The position numbers were made by a program, and so were the translations under genes. Below, piece by piece: positions 8,641-16,432 of a stretch of DNA of 50,239 bases. The first letter of the stretch is position 1; every line of letters starts with the position of its first letter. Source of the stretch: Ruminococcus sp. (GTDB taxonomy: Bacteria > Bacillota > Clostridia > Oscillospirales > Acutalibacteraceae); the NCBI GenBank assembly GCA_004556705.1, contig SFGA01000006.1:1-50239 (forward strand), given 5' to 3'. The notes beneath the pieces were generated by a model, which worked only from the letters and a program-made list of their open reading frames with translations, ran no database searches and was not told the origin of the DNA.

Positions 8641-9030
8641 TTAACCGATAAAAGCGAGAGTCTGGTCCGTATCAACCGTGTTGCCCGAGGATACAACTAC
8701 CTGTGAGATTGTACCGCTGACGGGAGCAACGATTTCGTTTTCCATTTTCATAGCTTCGAGGATAAAGAGAACATCGCCCTCTTTTACGCTCTGACCTGCC
8801 GCAGCGCTGACCTTTAGGATTGTGCCGGGCATGGGGGAGGTAACGGGCGTACCTGTTCCCGATACGGGTGCTGCTGCAACGGGAGCAGCGGCAGGAGCAG
8901 GAGCAGCAACGGGTGCTGCCGCAACGGGAGCTACGGGAGCTGTGGGAGCAACGTTTGTAACGATTGCCTCGCTAAGCTCTGTAACGTCAACCTCATAATC
9001 CGTTCCGTTTAATGTAACAACGTATTTCAT
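8641..9030 (-). CDS. Biotin carrier subunit of the decarboxylase
   Basis: A 129-residue biotin carboxyl carrier protein. The N-terminal 25 residues form a small beta segment, then an Ala/Pro/Val-rich flexible linker spans about 27-62, and a biotinyl/lipoyl domain covers about 63-129 with the attachment motif EAMKMEN (Lys about 95). In this operon the biotin domain is a separate protein rather than the C-terminal domain of OadA. The ATG at 9030 follows GGGAGA. It shuttles CO2 from the alpha carboxyltransferase to the membrane beta subunit. Confidence 0.92.
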   Translation of the reverse strand: MKYVVTLNGTDYEVDVTELSEAIVTNVAPTAPVAPVAAAPVAAPAPAAAPVAAAPVSGTGTPVTSPMPGTILKVSAAAGQSVKEGDVLFILEAMKMENEIVAPVSGTISQVVVSSGNTVDTDQTLAFIG

Positions 9031-9043
9031 AACTTTCTCTCCC

Positions 9044-9406
9044 TTATTCTTCTATCTTTTTAATCGAATTAAACTGCAATCTGTTAAGAGGAATACCGCT
9101 TTCGTTTGAAACGATTGCCATGATAACCGCAGCGGTTTTGTCATCAACATTTACAAGGTCAAGCTTGCCTGCCGACTGACCGTCGGGTAAAGCAACGCCT
9201 GTTGCCGTCGGTACAGCTTCGACCGCTTCCTCTTTGGGTGCTTTTTTCTTTGCTGCACCCTCAACTGCACGGATAGCCTTTGAAAGCAAGAGCACAAGCA
9301 CAGCAAGAAGCGCAAGGATGAGCATAACTACGACGATACCCGTGATTGAAACGTTGAGCGCTTCGGGAAAAGTGATAACGCCGTCGGCATATTTGAGTAA
9401 ATACAT
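9044..9406 (-). CDS. oadG: Oxaloacetate decarboxylase gamma subunit
   Basis: A 120-residue protein with a single membrane segment at about 20-45 (ITGIVVVMLILALLAVLVLL), then a Lys/Glu/Ala-rich cytosolic linker and a C-terminal tail. That layout is typical of OadG, which assembles the alpha and beta subunits. The end contains DDKTAAVIMAIVSNESG, which resembles the conserved C-terminal block of decarboxylase gamma/delta subunits. It lies 12 bp from oadA and 13 bp from the biotin carrier. The start follows AGGAGGG. Confidence 0.85.
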   Translation of the reverse strand: MYLLKYADGVITFPEALNVSITGIVVVMLILALLAVLVLLLSKAIRAVEGAAKKKAPKEEAVEAVPTATGVALPDGQSAGKLDLVNVDDKTAAVIMAIVSNESGIPLNRLQFNSIKKIEE

Positions 9407-9418
9407 ATCAAGCCCTCC

Positions 9419-10804
9419 TTAGTCCTCAATCTTTTTAATCGAATATGTGAAGGTGTTTTTCTTTTTCTCTTCACGCTTATCGAAAAATGCCTCAGCCTGA
9501 GTCGGGAATGCGATATAGGAAAGAACATCTTCGTCGCTCTTTGCCTTGTCGCCGATTTCAGCCTTAGCTTTTTCAAATGCAGGCTCAAGAGTGTCTGCAA
9601 AACGGCAGGTGATGGGCTTTTCGTCGCCGAGAACCTTTTTAAGAAGCTCAGGATTTATCTCGCCCGGTGCTTTACCGTATTCGCCTCTGATATAAGCCTT
9701 GATTTCCTTCGAAATGTTCTTGTATCTCTCGCCGACAAGTACGTTTGTAACCGCCTGATTACCAACCATCTGTGAAAGCGGAGTAACAAGGGGAGGATAA
9801 CCCATATCTTCACGAACTCTCGGAATTTCAAGCAAAGCCTCGTCCATTCTGTCGAGAGCGTGCATATCTTCAAGGTTAGCCATCATATTTGAAAGCATAC
9901 CGCCCGGTACTTTATAAGTAAGAGCGTCTGTGTCGGTAACAAGAGCCTTAGGCTTGAGAAGTCCCGATTTGAGATATTCGTCTCTGATGGGCTTAAAGTG
10001 GTCGTTTACCTTTTTAAGAACGCTTCTGTCAAGGCCTGTTTCATAGCCAAGCTCTGTCAAAGCGTCATATATAGTTTCCGTAGCAGGCTGTGATGTGCCG
10101 CCCGAGAAGCAGGAGGTAGCGGTGTCGATAATGTCGCAGCCTGCCTCGATAGCCTGGAAAATTGTCATATAAGCCATACCCGTTGTGCAGTGGGTGTGGA
10201 GGATAACGGGCATATCGGGAACGGCATTTTTGATAGCGCCGATAAGGTCTTTAGCCTCTTTCGGAGTCATAACGCCCGCCATATCCTTAATACAGATAGT
10301 CGAGCAACCCATTTCTTTCATTTCCTTAACTGTCTGAACGTACTTTTCCAAAGTATGAACAGGGCTTGTAGTAAAGGAAATAGCACCTGATGCGATAGCG
10401 CCGTTTTTGATGGTTTCGTCAACGGCAACACGAATGTTTCTCGTGTCGTTGAGTGCGTCGAAAATACGGATAATGTCGATACCGTTTTCTACGCTCTTCT
10501 TAACGAACATTCTGACAACATCGTCAGGATAATGCTTGTAGCCGAGAAGATTTTGACCTCTCAAAAGCATCTGAAGCTTTGTATCAGGGCACTTAGCCTT
10601 GATTTTCCTCAATCTTTCCCACGGATCTTCGTCAAGATAACGCAGACAGGAGTCAAATGTTGCGCCGCCCCAGCATTCCATAGAATAGTAACCGGCTTTG
10701 TTCATCGTTTCAAGAATTCCGTCGAATTTTTCAAAGGGCATTCTCGTTGCGATAAGCGACTGGTTAGCATCTCGGAGGACGGTTTCGGTAAACTGAACTT
10801 TCAT
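9419..10804 (-). CDS. oadA: Oxaloacetate decarboxylase alpha subunit (carboxyltransferase)
   Basis: A 461-residue cytosolic carboxyltransferase of the PYC/OADA type, which transfers CO2 from oxaloacetate to biotin and leaves pyruvate. Motifs are RDANQS near residue 12 (active-site start of the TIM barrel), GGATFD, the LLRGQN block, CIKDMAG with the carboxylated Lys, and HTHCTTGMAY with metal-binding His residues. The PYC_OADA conserved domain follows to about residue 440. The protein stops before a biotinyl domain, which is encoded separately two genes downstream. The carboxyltransferase type points to oxaloacetate (or reverse pyruvate carboxylation) rather than methylmalonyl-CoA. Start preceded by AGGAGG. 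First gene of the operon. Confidence 0.92.
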   Translation of the reverse strand: MKVQFTETVLRDANQSLIATRMPFEKFDGILETMNKAGYYSMECWGGATFDSCLRYLDEDPWERLRKIKAKCPDTKLQMLLRGQNLLGYKHYPDDVVRMFVKKSVENGIDIIRIFDALNDTRNIRVAVDETIKNGAIASGAISFTTSPVHTLEKYVQTVKEMKEMGCSTICIKDMAGVMTPKEAKDLIGAIKNAVPDMPVILHTHCTTGMAYMTIFQAIEAGCDIIDTATSCFSGGTSQPATETIYDALTELGYETGLDRSVLKKVNDHFKPIRDEYLKSGLLKPKALVTDTDALTYKVPGGMLSNMMANLEDMHALDRMDEALLEIPRVREDMGYPPLVTPLSQMVGNQAVTNVLVGERYKNISKEIKAYIRGEYGKAPGEINPELLKKVLGDEKPITCRFADTLEPAFEKAKAEIGDKAKSDEDVLSYIAFPTQAEAFFDKREEKKKNTFTYSIKKIED

Positions 10805-10942
10805 GTATATAACCTCCTAAATAATTACCAATAATGACTAAAATATAGCCGAAAAAAAGTGAATATTTGTTAAGAAATAGCGTAACAAAATTTATGCAAA
10901 TTAAAAATAATCCAATTTTTCGCCATTATAATAATCGTATTG

Positions 10943-10971
10943 ATTATACAATATTTAGTATTTGTTGTCAA
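10943..10971 (-). promoter_or_regulatory. Near-consensus sigma-A promoter of the oad operon
   Basis: On the minus strand, TTGACA (10966-10971) and TATAAT (10943-10948) are separated by exactly 17 bp. Transcription would begin near 10936, giving a leader of about 130 bases before oadA. I saw no recognisable riboswitch in that AT-rich leader. Confidence 0.85.
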
Positions 10972-10984
10972 GTAAAAAAAGACC

Positions 10985-11134
10985 GTGTAAAAATATGTAA
11001 AATTTAATTTTACGGTGTAGGGCGGTGGCTTGCTGCCGCCGAGAAAATTAACGGATACATAACGATTATCTGTTATTATAAAATTAAATTCTATATTGTA
11101 CCGTAGGGACAGCCCTTGCGGCTGTCCGACAAAG
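10985..11134. repeat. Repeat-rich intergenic sequence
   Basis: Contains GGGCGGTGGCTTGCTGCCGCC (about 11021-11041), related to GGGCTTGCTGCCGCCG near 7003, and a GTAGGGACAGCCC palindromic unit at 11101-11129. No gene is seen. Confidence 0.6.
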
Positions 11135-11267
11135 ACGCCCTTGTAAAGGGAGCTGTCGTTTTTCGAAGAAAAATGACTGAGGGATTTTTACAAAATCATA
11201 TAAAATTAACCTTACAATCCCTCCGCCTCACGTTCGTTCGGCACCTCCCTTTACACAAGGGAGGCTG
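11135..11267. repeat. MITE-like repeat, copy C
   Basis: A 133-bp unit nearly identical to copy B (6851-6985) across most of its length, including GAAAAATGACTGAGGGATTT, AACCTTACAATCCCTCCGCC and the right end CCTCCCTTTACACAAGGGAG. Its left end reads CGCCCTTGTAAAGGGAGC, so one base breaks the terminal inverted repeat. Confidence 0.75.
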
Positions 11268-11339
11268 AATGTGCGGACAGGGGCAAGCCCTGTACCCACG
11301 GGTGTCGGTCGTTTGCAAACGACTGTGTGGAACATTTAA

Positions 11340-11377
11340 TAAAAATTGCACGGACAAGTTCAAGCTTATCCGTGCAA
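11340..11377 (-). terminator. Rho-independent terminator of the membrane-protein gene
   Basis: A stem made of TTGCACGGA and its complement TCCGTGCAA with a loop of about 14 bases, followed on the minus strand by a run of five T. It lies seven bases past the stop codon at 11384. Confidence 0.8.
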
Positions 11378-11383
11378 TTCAAT

Positions 11384-11971
11384 TTATTTGTTCATTTTCT
11401 CTTTTTCTTTTCGCTCGGCGTTTTTAAGAAATTCCTTTCTTATCCAAACTCCGCTTAAAAACCACGCTAAAATGACGGCGACGAAAAAATCGATTCTGCC
11501 GAGTGGGAACATAGCCACTACCGTAAAGAAAAGCGGCGCTCTCACGTGGTTTAGCATCAAAAGCCATTCGATAACGACAATCACTCTTGCAAACGGAAGA
11601 GCAGTCGTAACGCTGTAACAAAGGCAGGCGATTTGCGGTGCCCAATATTTAGGCCATTTCCACATTCCGAGCGAGGTCTTTTCGGGGTCGCCGTATGTTA
11701 TGTCCGCAAGGTATCTCTTAATATCTTCCGTTTCGTCGGACTCGGGCGCACGGTATTTTATAAAAGCATATCTTGCCATAATAAAATACAATATAAGCGT
11801 AACAACATTTATCGCCACAAGCCCTGCCCAACCGAATTTGTAGGTTGTCACAAGGGGATTTCCCTCAAGGCTTAAATCGGGCGTTGCCAAAAATGTGAGG
11901 GTAAGGTCAGCCGCTGTTACCAAAAAGTATGAAATTGTCAAAATGATAAAAGCGGTTTTCCTTTTTTTCAT
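11384..11971 (-). CDS. Hypothetical polytopic membrane protein
   Basis: A 195-residue protein with about four or five hydrophobic segments (roughly residues 8-30, 47-70, 110-135, 138-152, 158-178) and a basic C-terminal tail. A soluble loop of about 40 residues with several acidic and aromatic positions lies between helices two and three. I do not recognise a family. It begins three bases after the stop of the OYE/FAD reductase gene, with an AAAGG ribosome site inside that gene, so the two are translationally linked. It may be a membrane partner, but nothing in its sequence binds cofactors visibly. Confidence 0.7.
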   Translation of the reverse strand: MKKRKTAFIILTISYFLVTAADLTLTFLATPDLSLEGNPLVTTYKFGWAGLVAINVVTLILYFIMARYAFIKYRAPESDETEDIKRYLADITYGDPEKTSLGMWKWPKYWAPQIACLCYSVTTALPFARVIVVIEWLLMLNHVRAPLFFTVVAMFPLGRIDFFVAVILAWFLSGVWIRKEFLKNAERKEKEKMNK

Positions 11972-11974
11972 AAA

Positions 11975-14047
11975 TTAAAGCCTTTTTCCTATTTCATAGC
12001 CCTGTGCGGTTGCGTCTGCAATTCTGCCTGTCTTGCCTGCGTCGCCGATAACCAAAACATTTTTACATACCGAGCGAGCTTCCGTCGCAAGCGAATCTTC
12101 AGACCTTACGCCGAGGCTCAAGATGACATAATCTGCTCTGATAATTTTGATGTTTTCATTTTTAATATCAACTGCGACAATTCCCGTGTCGTCAATCTCC
12201 ACAAGCTTGTGACCGGTAATGAACTTCGTGTTGTGCTCAAGAAGTCTCGGCATACAGTCGTCAACGTGCTGCATCCAAGTACCGGGTGCAATCTCACTTG
12301 CCATTTCGACAATCGTAACATCGTTTCCGTTCTCGCAAAGAAGCTCCGAGGTTTCAAGACCTGTCATACCCGAGCCGATAACAGCAACCTTTTTATTCTT
12401 GATTTCAACAGAGCCGTTGAGAATATCCGTCGTGGTGAAAACATTGTCCCTGTCCGAGCCTTTTATCGCTCTCGGCTTAATTGCACTCGCACCCGTTGCA
12501 ATGATAACCGCATACGGATTTGCCTTTTTAATCATTTCCTTGTCAACGGTTACTCCGCACTCGATTTTCGCACCTGCTTTTTGTGCCGTGTGAGTTAAAT
12601 CCTCAATAAGCCAGTTGATTTTCTCTTTTTTAGGAGGAGCAGCCGCAAGAAGCAGCTGGCCGCCTGTTTTTTCCTGCTTTTCGGCAACGAGAACGTCAAA
12701 GCCTCTCTTTGCGAGCGTCTTAGCACACATAAGGCCTGCCGGACCTGCGCCGACAACGAGTACCGACCTGCCGTTTCCGTTTACTTTAAGCGTTTCTTTT
12801 TCATGACCGAGCTTCGGGTTTACCGAGCATTGAGCGTGAGTACCCTTGTATGCGTTTGCCTGCATACTTTCCATACAATAAAGACAGCAAATGCACCTGC
12901 TGATTTCGTCCTCTTTGCCTTCCTTGACCTTATTAGCCCAATGCGGATCGGCAATATGAGGTCTGCCCAAGCAAACAAAGTCCTGAGTGCCATCTTCAAG
13001 CTGGCTCTCCGCCTGCTCGGGACTTCTGATAAGGTTTGCCGCAAGCACGGGGATTTTAACGGCGTCTTTTACGGCTCTTGCCATATATTTACGCCATCCG
13101 CACTCAAACGAGGTGGGTTCAAGCCAATAGTTGTATGTATCGTATCCTGCCGAGGAAACATCAATAGCGTCCGCACCGTTTTCCTCAATGATTTTAGCCA
13201 TTCTAACGCCGTCGGGGAGAGTATAGCCAACGCCCTCTCTGCCGATTTCTTTGTAACATTCGTCAACCGAAAGCCTTACGATTACAGGGAAATCCTTACC
13301 GCATTCAGACTTAATTCCTTTAAGAATATCAAGGAGGAATTTCATTCTCTTGTCAAAGCTTCCGCCGTATTCGTCCGTTCTCTGATTGGTGTAGGGTGAC
13401 AAAAACTGCTGAATTAAATATCCGTGTGCGGCGTGCAATTCAACACCGTCCGCACCTGCCGCTTTTGCCCTCTTTGCACCGAGGATAAATTCACGGATTA
13501 TCTTTTTAATCTGCTTAACGGTCATTTCCTTGTTAAGACTTTCAGCGGAATACGCTCTGTCGCATTTTGACGGAGAATAAACCTTCGGTAAAAGGTCGGC
13601 TTCCATAAGCTTCTTTGCCGACGGAGCTAATTTATAGAACATTTTGCCGTAGAGCGAGCCCATAACCCTTTCCATTCCGACAGAAAGCGGAACGGTGCCC
13701 ATCATAAGAGTAAGGTTCTGTCTGCCCGGATGATGAAGCTGAATAAACATCTTTGCACCGTGCGAGTGAACACGGTTGATCATCTCCGCTAAGGGCTTGA
13801 TATGATAATCGTGGCTTATCGCAAGCTGAGCAAACGCCGACGCACCGCTGAAGTCGTCAACTCTTGTGATTTCGGTTATGATAAGACCTGTGCCGCCTAT
13901 TGCACGCTCCTCATAGTAGTTCATCATTTCCTCTGTGGGTTTTCCGTTGAACTGACCGAAGCCGAGCATCATAGGAGGCATAACAATTCTGTTTTTTATT
14001 TCAACATTTCCTATTTTCATAGGTGTAAAAAGAGTTTTGTATTCCAT
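11975..14047 (-). CDS. Old-yellow-enzyme-type NADH:flavin oxidoreductase / enoate reductase
   Basis: A 690-residue three-part reductase like 2,4-dienoyl-CoA reductase (FadH), 2-enoate reductase and BaiCD/BaiH. An FMN-binding TIM barrel covers about 1-340 (MPPMMLGFG, QLHHPGRQ, ELHAAHGYLIQQFLSP, VCLGRP). A Cys cluster near 350 reads CICCLYC plus a later Cys in HAQCSVNP. An FAD/NAD domain follows, with VVGAGPAGLMCA and VIGSGMTGLETS dinucleotide motifs. It would reduce an activated C=C bond with NADH; the substrate is not determinable. The Cys spacing (C-x2-C-x2-C-x15-C) differs from the usual C-x2-C-x3-C-x11-C. The ATG at 14047 after GAGGGG is preferred to the one at 14062. Confidence 0.88.
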   Translation of the reverse strand: MEYKTLFTPMKIGNVEIKNRIVMPPMMLGFGQFNGKPTEEMMNYYEERAIGGTGLIITEITRVDDFSGASAFAQLAISHDYHIKPLAEMINRVHSHGAKMFIQLHHPGRQNLTLMMGTVPLSVGMERVMGSLYGKMFYKLAPSAKKLMEADLLPKVYSPSKCDRAYSAESLNKEMTVKQIKKIIREFILGAKRAKAAGADGVELHAAHGYLIQQFLSPYTNQRTDEYGGSFDKRMKFLLDILKGIKSECGKDFPVIVRLSVDECYKEIGREGVGYTLPDGVRMAKIIEENGADAIDVSSAGYDTYNYWLEPTSFECGWRKYMARAVKDAVKIPVLAANLIRSPEQAESQLEDGTQDFVCLGRPHIADPHWANKVKEGKEDEISRCICCLYCMESMQANAYKGTHAQCSVNPKLGHEKETLKVNGNGRSVLVVGAGPAGLMCAKTLAKRGFDVLVAEKQEKTGGQLLLAAAPPKKEKINWLIEDLTHTAQKAGAKIECGVTVDKEMIKKANPYAVIIATGASAIKPRAIKGSDRDNVFTTTDILNGSVEIKNKKVAVIGSGMTGLETSELLCENGNDVTIVEMASEIAPGTWMQHVDDCMPRLLEHNTKFITGHKLVEIDDTGIVAVDIKNENIKIIRADYVILSLGVRSEDSLATEARSVCKNVLVIGDAGKTGRIADATAQGYEIGKRL

Positions 14048-14110
14048 ACCTGCACCCCTCATAATAAATATATTATAATTTTATCATATTTATTTGAAAG
14101 TAACAACAGT

Positions 14111-14482
14111 TTATTTTGCCTTTTCTGTTTTTGAAAAAACCGTGTAAACGCCCATTATAATAAGAAAAACCGAAAATATGATTTTAAGCGTGCTTTGAGG
14201 TATGCCGGTAAGCAGGAAATTGCCGATAACCGCACCCACACCGCCGCCCAAAGCCATAGGAATAACCGCTTTCGGTTTTATCATTTTATTTTTGATATAA
14301 ATTATGAGCGACACTGCGGCGCAAGGAATAAAAAACAGTAAATTAAGACCCTGTGCATTGATTTGCGGAGTGTTCTTTACGAGCGTTAAATACATTATAT
14401 ATACTCCGCCGCCTCCGAGACCCATTGAGGCAATTATTGCCGAGATTATTCCTGCGAGTATATCAATAAAAGAGTATTTCAT
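14111..14482 (-). CDS. TauE/SafE (TSUP) family half-size permease, second half
   Basis: A 123-residue protein with about four membrane helices. Its N-terminal part, DILAGIISAIIASMGLGGGGVYI, matches the glycine-rich repeat motif that opens each half of TSUP transporters, and LGGGVGAVIGNFLL matches the second glycine-rich block. A full TSUP protein is about 250 residues with two such halves; this is one half. The ATG overlaps the stop of the neighbouring half by four bases (ATGA). The family exports or imports sulfur-containing or organic anions such as sulfite, sulfoacetate and taurine breakdown products. Function as a heterodimer is inferred. Confidence 0.75.
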   Translation of the reverse strand: MKYSFIDILAGIISAIIASMGLGGGGVYIMYLTLVKNTPQINAQGLNLLFFIPCAAVSLIIYIKNKMIKPKAVIPMALGGGVGAVIGNFLLTGIPQSTLKIIFSVFLIIMGVYTVFSKTEKAK

Positions 14483-14832
14483 ATTTTAGTAAGCATCCTT
14501 ATTCCTGCCCAAATCATAAACGCACCGAAGAGCTTTTTTGATATTTTAGGCGATATTTTTTTAAGTATTGCCGTGCCTAAAACAGCACCGACAACCGCTT
14601 GCGGAATGATAAGTAAATTATCAAAAAAATTGACATATCCGTGATATGAGTATATAATCAAACTGATTACGGATATGGGAAGTATGACGGCAAGAGCATT
14701 GGCTTGAGCCTGCTTTTGGTCGAGCGAGCACTTTTTCAAAAGAAAAACGGCAATAACGCCTCCGCCCGCACCCAAAAGCACGTTTATTATTCCCGTGAGT
14801 ATTCCGCCGAGGAATGAAAATATCTTTTTCAT
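14479..14832 (-). CDS. TauE/SafE (TSUP) family half-size permease, first half
   Basis: A 117-residue protein with about four helices. It carries the TSUP repeat motif GILTGIINVLLGAGGGVIAV and a second glycine-rich block AVVGAVLGTAIL. It is homologous in layout to the downstream half, to which it is coupled by an ATGA overlap. The two are distinct sequences, so this is not a recent duplication, and each has its own start codon and stop, so it is not a simple frameshift of one gene. The ribosome site is weak (GGTGAT). It diverges from the PH-domain gene. Confidence 0.75.
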   Translation of the reverse strand: MKKIFSFLGGILTGIINVLLGAGGGVIAVFLLKKCSLDQKQAQANALAVILPISVISLIIYSYHGYVNFFDNLLIIPQAVVGAVLGTAILKKISPKISKKLFGAFMIWAGIRMLTKI

Positions 14833-14876
14833 TTAATCACCGATTTTATATTTTGCCGATAGGAGTTATTTATTCT

Positions 14877-15515
14877 ATGCAACTGAAATTCAAGTCGGGT
14901 ATCAATAAATTACTGATAGCCGTTGTGGTGATATACCATATAATAATCGCTCTGTTGTTTTCGACGAAAATATTTTCAATGTCGAATTTCGGCGTGAATA
15001 TTGCGATTATAATGTGCGTCGTTGACGTTATTTTGATTTTGCCGATGCTCTTTATGACGTATTATGAGTTCAAAACGGATTATCTCTATATTCACGATTA
15101 TCCGTTCAGAGCTTATAAAATCAAGTATTCGGATATTTTTAATGTTGAGGACGGAGACTTTGAGACAAAGGACAAGAGCATTGTGGCTCTTTCGCTTGAC
15201 AGAGTGGCGATAGGCTATACAAAAATCAACAACAAAAACGAAGAGGAGAAAAGATATGTTTTCATTTCTCCCAAGGATATGAGCTTGTTCCTTATCCGCT
15301 TGAGCGCAAGGCTTAAGCAATGTGAGAATGAGGCTACAGAGAGGGCAAAGGAGCTTTCGGAAAAGCAAATTGAGCACAATCGCAAAAAGGAAATTGCCGA
15401 CCGTAAGCGAGAAGAGGAATTAAAGGCGAACGCACCCGAGATTATCAATGTTAAGGGCATAAAAAAGGGCGGCTTCAAGGTCGAAGAAGCCGAAGCGGAT
15501 AAAGATAAAAAATAA
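14877..15515 (+). CDS. Membrane-anchored PH-domain-like protein
   Basis: A 212-residue protein. Two adjacent membrane helices (about 12-32 and 40-60) are followed by a beta-rich segment, YEFKTDYLYIHDYPFR onwards, through to about 145, which reads like a bacterial PH (DUF304-type) domain. A highly charged Glu/Lys/Arg coiled-coil tail follows (about 150-195), ending in a short basic/acidic tail. The family is poorly characterised and has no enzymatic motif. The ATG at 14877 follows AGGAG; an earlier frame start at 14814 overlaps the divergent gene and is not used. It lies 26 bp before ecfT and is probably co-transcribed with the transporter. Confidence 0.65.
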   Translation: MQLKFKSGINKLLIAVVVIYHIIIALLFSTKIFSMSNFGVNIAIIMCVVDVILILPMLFMTYYEFKTDYLYIHDYPFRAYKIKYSDIFNVEDGDFETKDKSIVALSLDRVAIGYTKINNKNEEEKRYVFISPKDMSLFLIRLSARLKQCENEATERAKELSEKQIEHNRKKEIADRKREEELKANAPEIINVKGIKKGGFKVEEAEADKDKK

Positions 15516-15541
15516 AAATAATAGCTTTCGGAGGGATGAAA

Positions 15542-16432
15542 ATGAGAACAAGAGTTTGTTTTTCACGTTTTCACCCTCTGTTTTTATTGTTGTATTATAT
15601 TGCGGTGATTTCGGTAAGCGTCTTTTCGTCAGACCCGATTATATTGGGCTTATCGCTTTTAGGTGCGATTTTGCTTTGCGTAAATCTGTTCGGAAAGGGA
15701 CTTTTGAAGGACGCCGTTTTTCTTTTGGTGCTGACGGTATTATTAACCGCAACAAATCCGCTTTTTTCACACAACGGAATAACCGTGCTTTTCTATTTGG
15801 GCGACAGTGCATATACACTCGAAGCACTTTTATACGGGCTTAATATGTCCGTTATGGTGTCGGCGGTAATACTGTGGTTTAAGAGCCTGAACGCCGTTTT
15901 GACAGATGATAAAATGCAGTATCTTTTTTCAAAAAGTCTGCCGAAAACAACGCTTGTTATCACAATGGTTATGAGGTTTATACCGCTTTATATAAAGACG
16001 GTAAAGGATATAAACGACACACGCAGGGCGATGGGACTTTATCCCAAAAGAAATATTTTCAAGAAAATCAGAAACGCCTGCGAGGTCTTTTTGACGCTTG
16101 TAACGCAAAGCCTTGAAAATGCGGTCGAAACGTCGTTTTCAATGAAGGCGAGAGGCTATGGCGAGGGCGAGCGAACAAGCTATTCGACATATAAAATCAA
16201 GCCGACGGATATTACGCTTATTTCATTGCTTGCGATTTCCCTGATAGGCTTTATCTATGCTTTCGGAGTGCGTGAAAATTCGTCCTTCGCTTTTTATCCG
16301 ACCTTCTTTGTTCCCGAAATGAGTGCTTTGAGAATTTCAATGTATTTTGTGTTCGCACTTGTTTCGCTTTTTCCCTTTTTAATAAATTCAGCGGAGAGTA
16401 TAAAATGGAAATATTATCTGTCAAAAATCTAA
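15542..16432 (+). CDS. ecfT: ECF transporter transmembrane component EcfT
   Basis: A 296-residue membrane protein with five or six helices. It carries the two coupling-helix Ala-Arg-Gly-type motifs of EcfT: TRRAMG at about 160-165 and MKARGYG about 40 residues later. These grooves contact the ATPases and transmit movement to the substrate-binding S component. ATG 15542 is chosen because GGAGG lies seven bases upstream; ATG 15536 is too close. Its end overlaps the ATPase gene by 28 bases. The immediate S component is encoded downstream at 18008, so this is a dedicated (group I) ECF transporter. Confidence 0.88.
   Translation: MRTRVCFSRFHPLFLLLYYIAVISVSVFSSDPIILGLSLLGAILLCVNLFGKGLLKDAVFLLVLTVLLTATNPLFSHNGITVLFYLGDSAYTLEALLYGLNMSVMVSAVILWFKSLNAVLTDDKMQYLFSKSLPKTTLVITMVMRFIPLYIKTVKDINDTRRAMGLYPKRNIFKKIRNACEVFLTLVTQSLENAVETSFSMKARGYGEGERTSYSTYKIKPTDITLISLLAISLIGFIYAFGVRENSSFAFYPTFFVPEMSALRISMYFVFALVSLFPFLINSAESIKWKYYLSKI

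Noticed and set aside
10805..10942. Riboswitch in the oadA leader
   Set aside because: The leader is AT-rich and shows no conserved stem or motif that I can name.
1..11300. CRISPR array in the repeat regions
   Set aside because: The repeats are palindromic, irregularly spaced and in both orientations; there are no regular spacers and no cas genes.
12803..13399. 198-residue open frame antisense to the OYE-type reductase
   Set aside because: Shadow frame; the opposite strand carries all expected motifs of the reductase.
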